Assembly: GCA_014058105.1 (NCBI GenBank)
Contig: JACGCM010000452.1
Location: forward strand, 1-64,000
Length of the DNA stretch: 64,000 nucleotides
Direction: 5' to 3'
Origin: Kingdonia uniflora
Lineage: Eukaryota; Streptophyta; Magnoliopsida; Ranunculales; Circaeasteraceae
Of the stretch, positions 58,280 through 64,000 are shown one piece after another. The stretch's first letter is position 1, and the number at the start of each line of letters is the position of its first letter. Below the pieces are notes generated by a model, which did no database searches, was not told the DNA's origin, and saw nothing but the letters and a program-made list of their open reading frames with translations. Both the position numbers and the translations under genes were made by a program.

Positions 58280-60060
58280 TATTTTCTAAAATGCCTTTGT
58301 CACTTTTTGGTTTACTTTTACGCTTGTGGCATTTCATTAACTTGTGCCCTGGTTTGCCGCAAACATAACAACTCCCTGTGAACTTCCTAAAGTCCTTTGC
58401 CCTTAGGGCTTAAAGAATTCTTCCTATTTTTTCTATTCTTCCCTTTTTTCTTATGGGGTTTTGGGTTTCCATCGACCATATTAGCCTTGGCATCATAATA
58501 ATAAACAACATCCTTTTTCTTGTTAGATTTGTTATCTTTTTCGATTCTTAGCCTTACGATCAGATTCTCGAACTTCATTTCCTTCCTCTTATGCTTCATA
58601 TAACTTTTGAAGTCCTTCTAGGATGAAGGCAACTTTCCAATTATCGCAGCAACCTGAAAAGATTTACTTGACTTTGAAATTTATAATTAATTGAGATTAA
58701 CCAATCTCGAGTAATTTAGGTCATTAATAAAAGGTTTGATAATCCTCTAAACTAATTGTCTAGCTCAAGTTGATATGATAAGCAATAATCAATCAAAAAC
58801 ATAATGACATATAATTTTAACACTGTGGAAAACCTATCTCATGAAAAAAAAACCACAGGTCGCTGCCGAATCATCCGACAACTGAAAATCTACTATTGAA
58901 AAAAAATTACAAGAATTCAATCACTTATAGACTCGATAAACACATCCCATGGTTACCTTTCTTCTACTTGAACTCCATGCAATCAATATCTTATTCTCGC
59001 AACGCCCTTCGCTATCGCAACGCCTCGCTTCGGATTATGCACCAAAGCTTCAAAGCTGGAATCCCTCAAGCTCTCAAAATCTAAGATTTGGAATTAGTTT
59101 ATGTAATTCAAGATCCATTTAACTTGAGGGTCAATTCTTGTTAAATTCCATCTTCTCTCAAAAAATATCAAGCCCTAAAATTAGTTTTGAAAAAGGTAAA
59201 GTTTAAAATATAAAAATAGGCTTTTATAAGAAAATTGAATTTTCCCGTACTCTGTTCGTATAAAGCAAAAGTCTATACGAATAGAGTGGGTTCTAGATGT
59301 TCTGTTCGAGTAGAACAAGAGTCTATTCGAATAGAGGTTGTTCTGCCAGGTCTATTCAAAAAAACAAAAGTATGTTTCAATAAAAAACTATTTTTATCAA
59401 AATAATAATTCTTTTTGAACTTCTGTAAAATACTAACGGGCTAGAGTATTTGAGCGATGAGGTACAAAATCAACGTACCCGTTCAATGTTAGTCTAGATG
59501 CCGGCGTTCCACGTGCACTCTCTGATGATGAATAACCACTAAATAGTGCTAATACCTATTCTAGACACGAAATGAAACCAATACCAAATATAGATTTTTC
59601 AAACTTCATACCTTCTACATGAATATCATGCAGGATAATCTACAACTCCTGTACTTGGCTAATTACAGTCCTGGAATCTACCATTTTATAATCTAGGAAT
59701 CTGCCGACTACAATTTTTTTTTGTCCAGCATCTTCCGTCTAATACTTATGGTCTAAGGATTTCCATAGTTCATATACAGACTCCATTGGACTATACACAT
59801 TATACAATATATTGTCTAATCTATTTAGGATATAGTTCTGACACAAAAAGTCAGAATGAATCCATGCCTCCACTACTGCCACGGTTATGGGGCCAGTTTC
59901 TTCCTCCTTTAACTCGAGTTTATCGTCCTTGATGAATTTTGCCAAGTTCAGAGTTGTGAGAAAGAGTAACATCTTCTACTGTCAACGTTTTTCAGTGCCA
60001 TCAAACTTCTCGGGCTTCACCTTCCAAACTTGTGGGTTACTCTTTTCATAATCCTTTTAT
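58280..60060 (-). pseudogene. Copia C gag
   Basis: The first part at 60050-59615 (ITVAVVEAWIHSDFLCQNYI, SPMESVYELWKSLDHKY, SQVQELQIILHDIHVEGM) is UBN2-type copia gag. The second part at 58655-58290 has QVAAIIGKLPSS, KDFKSYMKHKRKEMKFENLI and a complete CX2CX4HX4C knuckle (CYVCGKPGHKLMKC, 58328-58369). The two parts join in family order if the insertion between them is left out. Stops and frameshifts present. Confidence 0.82.
58660..59610 (-). mobile_element. Insertion in copia C gag, perhaps a solo LTR
   Basis: About 950 non-coding bases that split gag. Near 59265-59350 they hold a cluster of palindromic GTCTATTCGAATAGAGG-type motifs. The middle resembles a gene-leader sequence. Exact ends and target duplication were not found, so a solo LTR is only a suggestion. 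Confidence 0.4.
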
Positions 60061-60100
60061 ACAAGATTCGCCAGTCTTTGATCACACAGAAAAATAGTTC

Positions 60101-60396
60101 GTCTTAAGATTATAATTCAATCTGCAAGAACAAAACAATACTTCTTAAGGAATGATCGAGTCTAATGTATGCACACTATCTCCTTAACAGATTTTCCCCT
60201 ACCACAGTTCCTTGTAGGAATGTAGGCCCCTATCTCCCAGGATACTGCGATCAATCATAAAGAGAAGAAAATATTTTTATTTCTCTGCCAAACAAACCTT
60301 GATTGCGTCTATTTTCTCTTCTAAAGAAATGACTCAACAGAAAACTCTAAAAACTGATTAAAAAATTAATGAAAACGAAGTTAGGTTGTATAGAAC
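60101..60396. other. Non-coding
   Basis: AT-rich leader-like sequence 5' of copia C; no LTR boundary recognised. Confidence 0.35.
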
Positions 60397-60398
60397 TA

Positions 60399-60430
60399 CA
60401 CCAAAATTAGTAAAAGACGACACGAAATTG
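60399..60430 (+). mobile_element. Possible second CACTA-like terminus
   Basis: AACTACACCAAAATTAGTAA resembles the 36703 terminus (CACTACACCAAAATAGTAAT) with the first base changed. It is followed by ACGACAC and CGTAGTT motifs. No partner end found. Confidence 0.25.
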
Positions 60431-61936
60431 CGAGTTGGTATTCCGTAGTTAAGAAATGACAAAACTATCTTTGTTCTTTTACGTGCACAGTCGTTTCTTT
60501 ATTTTTATCAAATGACTGAAGGGAGTGCTTTTGCACTATACTTCGGTTTTTTTTTGTGAAACATATTTTGTCTGTATAACCAAAACTTCTCCCTCCTCCA
60601 AAAATTTAACCCTCTCTCATCTCCTTCTCTCTCTCTTTTGTTTCCAAATTGACAATATATCCCTGTTCCTCTAAGCCACTATCTTTTCCTTCTTCTCTTC
60701 TTAAATGAACCTCTAGAGACAAAGAAAGTTATCTCCATTGTGTTTGTTAAGGCTAGAGCAACATTCATATCTCTCATTCGCGATCTCCACCCAATATCTC
60801 TACTTAATTATTCCTCTCCAACTACATCTCAGAGGACACAATTTCATCCCTCTCTATAGAGTTGGTAACCGGTAAGTGGTTTTCTCTCCATAACTCATGA
60901 TTTTTCCCTTTTCACTATGGTTTCTTCTTATTTTCTAGGGTTATAGGTTATGTTTGTGATTGACATAATCGTGTCCAAGCATCAATAGTAAGGGTTGAAT
61001 CATAGGTTGAAGAAATCCTTAACTTAATTCATCAATTATGCAGGTGGTTCAATGAAGTTGTTGTGTGAACTTCATTTCTTTAATGGAGGTTGTTACTCCT
61101 TCTCATAAAAGGTTAGTATACTTGGATTTCCTATCTGAGGAATTAGTTTCTAGGGTTAATCTGATGTTGTCATATTGGATCACACTAAAATTGGAAATGT
61201 CAATGGGACATATAGTTTGGTTTTGATTCTAATGATTAATTTTTGGGCAAACATATGGACCCTGGTTAAAGGATTCTTAAGTTTGATTGAGAAGAAATAC
61301 AACTACTAGATGTCATGTTTGCAGATTGTGAATGTATTACATGTAAGATGTATATTTTTTCATAGACGATATGCCAAATGTTGCAATCTGATCCTAATTA
61401 GATATATCCCTTTTAGGTGTTTTCACCTAGATAATTTACATTAATAGTTCAAGGTGCTTAACTGGTAGTTGACTAATTATACTTTGTTTGAGGTAATTAT
61501 GCCGATTTGAGGAAATATCTAGTCTTAGGGTTAGTCTTACTAATGGCAGCCGGTTTGCTTATGTAATTTAGGTCTAAAGACTAACACAAAATTGCACAAT
61601 TGAATTAAATGTTAGGTAAATGGTTGTTTTCACCCGTGTTGCGGTCTACCATTAATTTTCACAATTATCGGTTTGCCCGTTTTTTTTATGTTCCCCTTCC
61701 TCTTGAAGTTCTTTTGTCATTTCACTATCTCTATTTTTTTCATTGAATAAAAGTGACTTTAAAACCCAAAGGCATGTTTGTTTTTTCGTCAACCCTAGAA
61801 AGTGGTGAGAATTGAAGTGAACTTTCCAGTTTTGTGTTTTTTTGGGCCTCATCAATCTGTTATAAGAATTATGTGGTTTCAAAAAGGTGCCAAAAGTTTG
61901 AAGTTTTGATGCAATTTTTACACTTTTAACTTCCGC

Positions 61937-61937
<1 letters not shown>
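60431..61937. other. Non-coding, transcript-leader-like
   Basis: CT-rich patches at 60590-60720 and GT-AG-like signals, but no exon could be supported. Possible captured or host gene leader. Confidence 0.3.

Positions 61938-61969
<32 letters not shown>
61938..61969. repeat. Poly-C homopolymer, 32 bases
   Basis: Uninterrupted C run, the mirror of the 26-G run at 1489. It produces a false glycine-rich frame on the minus strand. Confidence 0.9.
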
Positions 61970-61970
<1 letters not shown>

Positions 61971-62864
61971 AAATTCATTGTTTGGGTGTAAATTATGCTT
62001 CCCAAGTGTAACTTTTGTCGTTCCCACACCATTGTCGTAACCCCTCTCTTTTAACATTTGGTTTGGCTTTTTGCGCTATCTCAACATATTATTTTGGCAA
62101 ATGTCAACATATCTCATCCTTTACCCAACATATCGTTTGGCTCTTTCCACTCCCATCCTTCTTCTTTTTCATATTCTCATTATCTCATCTACTTTTTTCA
62201 CCTCTCTATCTATCTCCTCTCACTCATTCTATTTTCCTTGTTAGCATAACTGCGCAAAAACTGAGAAAGTCGTTAAAAGAGGTAGAATAATCATCGAACG
62301 ATGAGTTCCGTTGAAGTCGTTCGAAACAAATTGAATCTTGGGCCAAAATTCCGGAGTAGGAAAAGTTCGTTCGACGACTTAATGACCGCTCGAACGAAAA
62401 TGGTTTTGTTTGTTTGTTTCTAATTTTATTTTGAAGGGGTTTGATTCCAAAGCGATGGATTATCTCGCGCACGTATTTCGGAGATGACCAATGGAAAGCC
62501 ATAATATAGAGTGTATGCTAAAACTTATGTACAGGAGAAAAGTGTTAAAGAGAGAAAATAGAGAAATTTAGGGTTTAACTCTGGAGAGTTTCTTGGGTTT
62601 TCTTTCTAAGAGTTGCTTGCTGGGATTGATCTTAAGGTGTGATAATATATTCGTTCGGGTCTTGTCGGGGGGTGGTTTTTGTATTCTTTTAGGGTTTCAC
62701 ACTAACTTTCAAACCTTGCGTATGGTTTTTAATGCCTTTGTTTCAAATTCGTCTGTGGTGGTTTTACAGATTTTGGTTCTTGCGCTAAAAATCGCATTGT
62801 GCTTTCGCATTACGATGTTGCCCCACGTGTTTTCCACATTTTTTTCCTTTCTTCTTTTGATATC
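61970..62864. other. Non-coding, unrecognised
   Basis: Contains CGTTCGA/TCGAACG motifs at 62295-62400 and leader-like TAGGGTTT sequence near 62570. A minus-strand 92-codon frame (62502-62224) is unrecognised and probably chance. Confidence 0.3.
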
Positions 62865-63553
62865 TTTTTTTTTTTTTTTTTTTTCTCTCTCTACTCTCTC
62901 TCTCCTCCTCTCTCTATCTCTCTCTCTCTCTCATCTCTCATCTCTCTCTCTCCTCTCCTTCCCCCTTGTTCTTTTTCTCTCTCTCTCTTCTCACATACAC
63001 ACACAAAACCTCTATCTTTACATCTCTCTCACTTTCTCTTTCCTCTTTGTTTTTCTCCTTCTCTATCTATATACCTATATCTCTCTGTTATATGTATATC
63101 TCCCTATTTCCTCATCCTCTCCTTCACTCATCTTTCCCTCTACTTTCTATATATCTCTCTATTCTCGCTCCTTTTCTCTCGTCTCTCTGATCTCTTCTTT
63201 CACTCATCTCTCCGTCTTTTTCTATATATTTCTCTACCCGTCTCCCCCTCTTTACTCTTCGCTCGCTATCTACTTCTCTTTTAACTACTCTCCATCTCCT
63301 TCTATAATCTTTTTTTTCTACCTCTCTCCTTCTATCACCCCTTTCTCTTCTCTCTATCTCTCTTTTACTCATCTTTCCCTCACCCTTTTATATATCTACT
63401 CCTCCTCTTTGCACTCCTCTCTCTCTTCTCTCTCTTTATCTCTCTTACACTCACTCTCTTCCTCTTTTTCTATATATTTCCCCTCCTCTCTCACTTTCTT
63501 TATCATCTTCCTCCCACCCTCTCTCCGACCCCTTTTTTCCCTATATCTCTCTA
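62865..63553. repeat. Pyrimidine tract, (CT)n-rich, about 690 bp
   Basis: A long strand-asymmetric stretch of CTCTCT with TATATAT and CACACA interruptions. The 321-codon frame over it (62593-63558) is Ser/Leu/Phe-rich because of base composition and is not a gene. Confidence 0.88.
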
Positions 63554-64000
63554 GGTAATAAATTTTAGTTTTAGAGATATTTATATGTCATATATCTCTT
63601 TATATCATTTTATTTTGGATGATGTTACTATGAATTGGATGATGTAGCATTTTTATTTTGCTGTTTACCACCATGGTTAGTGTGTTTTGATGGTTGATTC
63701 TATTTTGGTATGTGGGAAGTTGTGTCTGCAAACCGACTGGAAGGTGTAAAGACATTTAAAGTAGGAAGTTGGTTTGGTCTCCAAACACACCACATTTTTG
63801 ACAAACTTCATGTGTGAATCACTTCATAAACACTTCACTCCCTACCACATCACACTTTAAAACAAAAAAACATCCCTAATGTGTTCATCATTAATCAATC
63901 ATCTCCATTGCCTTAGGGATTATATAATATCGTCTTTAATGCCATCTTTCTATCTCAAATCATGAAATCCTACTTTATCTTCTTCTTAGAGTTTGCTCCC
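63554..64000. other. Non-coding window end
   Basis: AT-rich sequence with no recognised gene or repeat; TGGATGATGT occurs twice near 63617-63645. Confidence 0.35.

Larger units (their letters stand above)
56140..60100 (-). mobile_element. Copia C: minus-strand Ty1/copia remnant
   Basis: From right to left on the minus strand: gag, zinc knuckle, protease, integrase, reverse transcriptase. It stops inside RT at the LINE B 3' end; RNase H and the 3' LTR are missing. No 5' LTR or primer site was recognised beyond 60100. An insertion of about 950 bases breaks gag at 58660-59610. Confidence 0.82.

Noticed and set aside
61652..62032. A minus-strand frame with a glycine run
   Set aside because: The glycines come from the 32-C homopolymer; flanking residues show no domain.
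62593..63558. A 321-codon plus-strand open frame
   Set aside because: It lies over the (CT)n tract and is nearly all Ser, Leu, Phe and Tyr; base composition explains the lack of stops.

Overview
This window reads as nuclear DNA from a flowering plant, in a gene-poor, retrotransposon-rich stretch. The evidence is plant-type L1 LINEs, Ty1/copia and Ty3/gypsy elements (including the plant-specific Tat lineage with a second RNase H), a PIF/Harbinger transposon carrying the usual transposase plus MYB-like gene pair, a plant-type small C2-domain gene with clean GT-AG introns, and a fragment of a plant UBC15/16-type E2 gene. Nothing bacterial or organellar was seen. The species cannot be told from the sequence; a dicot is a guess.

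Layout. 1-5718: minus-strand LINE (A) with ORF1 and ORF2 overlapping at ATGA. 5722-11608: complete PIF/Harbinger transposon with TIRs and a TAA target duplication. 12025-13153: four-exon C2-domain gene, the only gene that looks intact. 13500-15500: copia LTR scrap, a 33-bp hairpin repeat, a broken E2 ubiquitin-conjugating gene (minus strand) and a microsatellite. 15975-26483: two copies (A and B) of an LTR-like repeat with TGACGTGG arrays. Copy A is split by a complete 5.0-kb Ty3/gypsy element (17242-22256, TSD GATCA). Copia gag and LTR pieces lie between and beside the copies. 26723-34339: Tat-lineage gypsy element (Tat1, TSD GGTTA) inside a copia LTR, followed by a decayed copia pol to about 36680. 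About 37880-56136: plus-strand LINE (B), whose reverse transcriptase is split by a 12.4-kb Tat element (Tat2, 41613-54035, TSD GCCAT). 56140-60100: minus-strand copia remnant with its own insertion. 60100-64000: no convincing genes; a CACTA-like terminus, a 32-C run and a roughly 690-bp pyrimidine tract.

How the parts fit. This is a nested insertion landscape. The three LTR elements with target duplications are younger than the sequences they split. Coding decay in the Harbinger transposase consists only of nonsense codons that can be read as C-to-T changes; many stops in the 17-22 kb gypsy element are of the same kind. That pattern fits mutation of methylated, silenced DNA. Both Tat elements carry extra coding DNA between integrase and the 3' LTR: tandem arrays followed by an antisense, apparently intron-containing coiled-coil gene. 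In Tat1 half of that gene seems to have been flipped by a local inversion. In Tat2 the antisense unit has a TATA box of its own near the 3' LTR. These antisense units are the most interesting content of the window.
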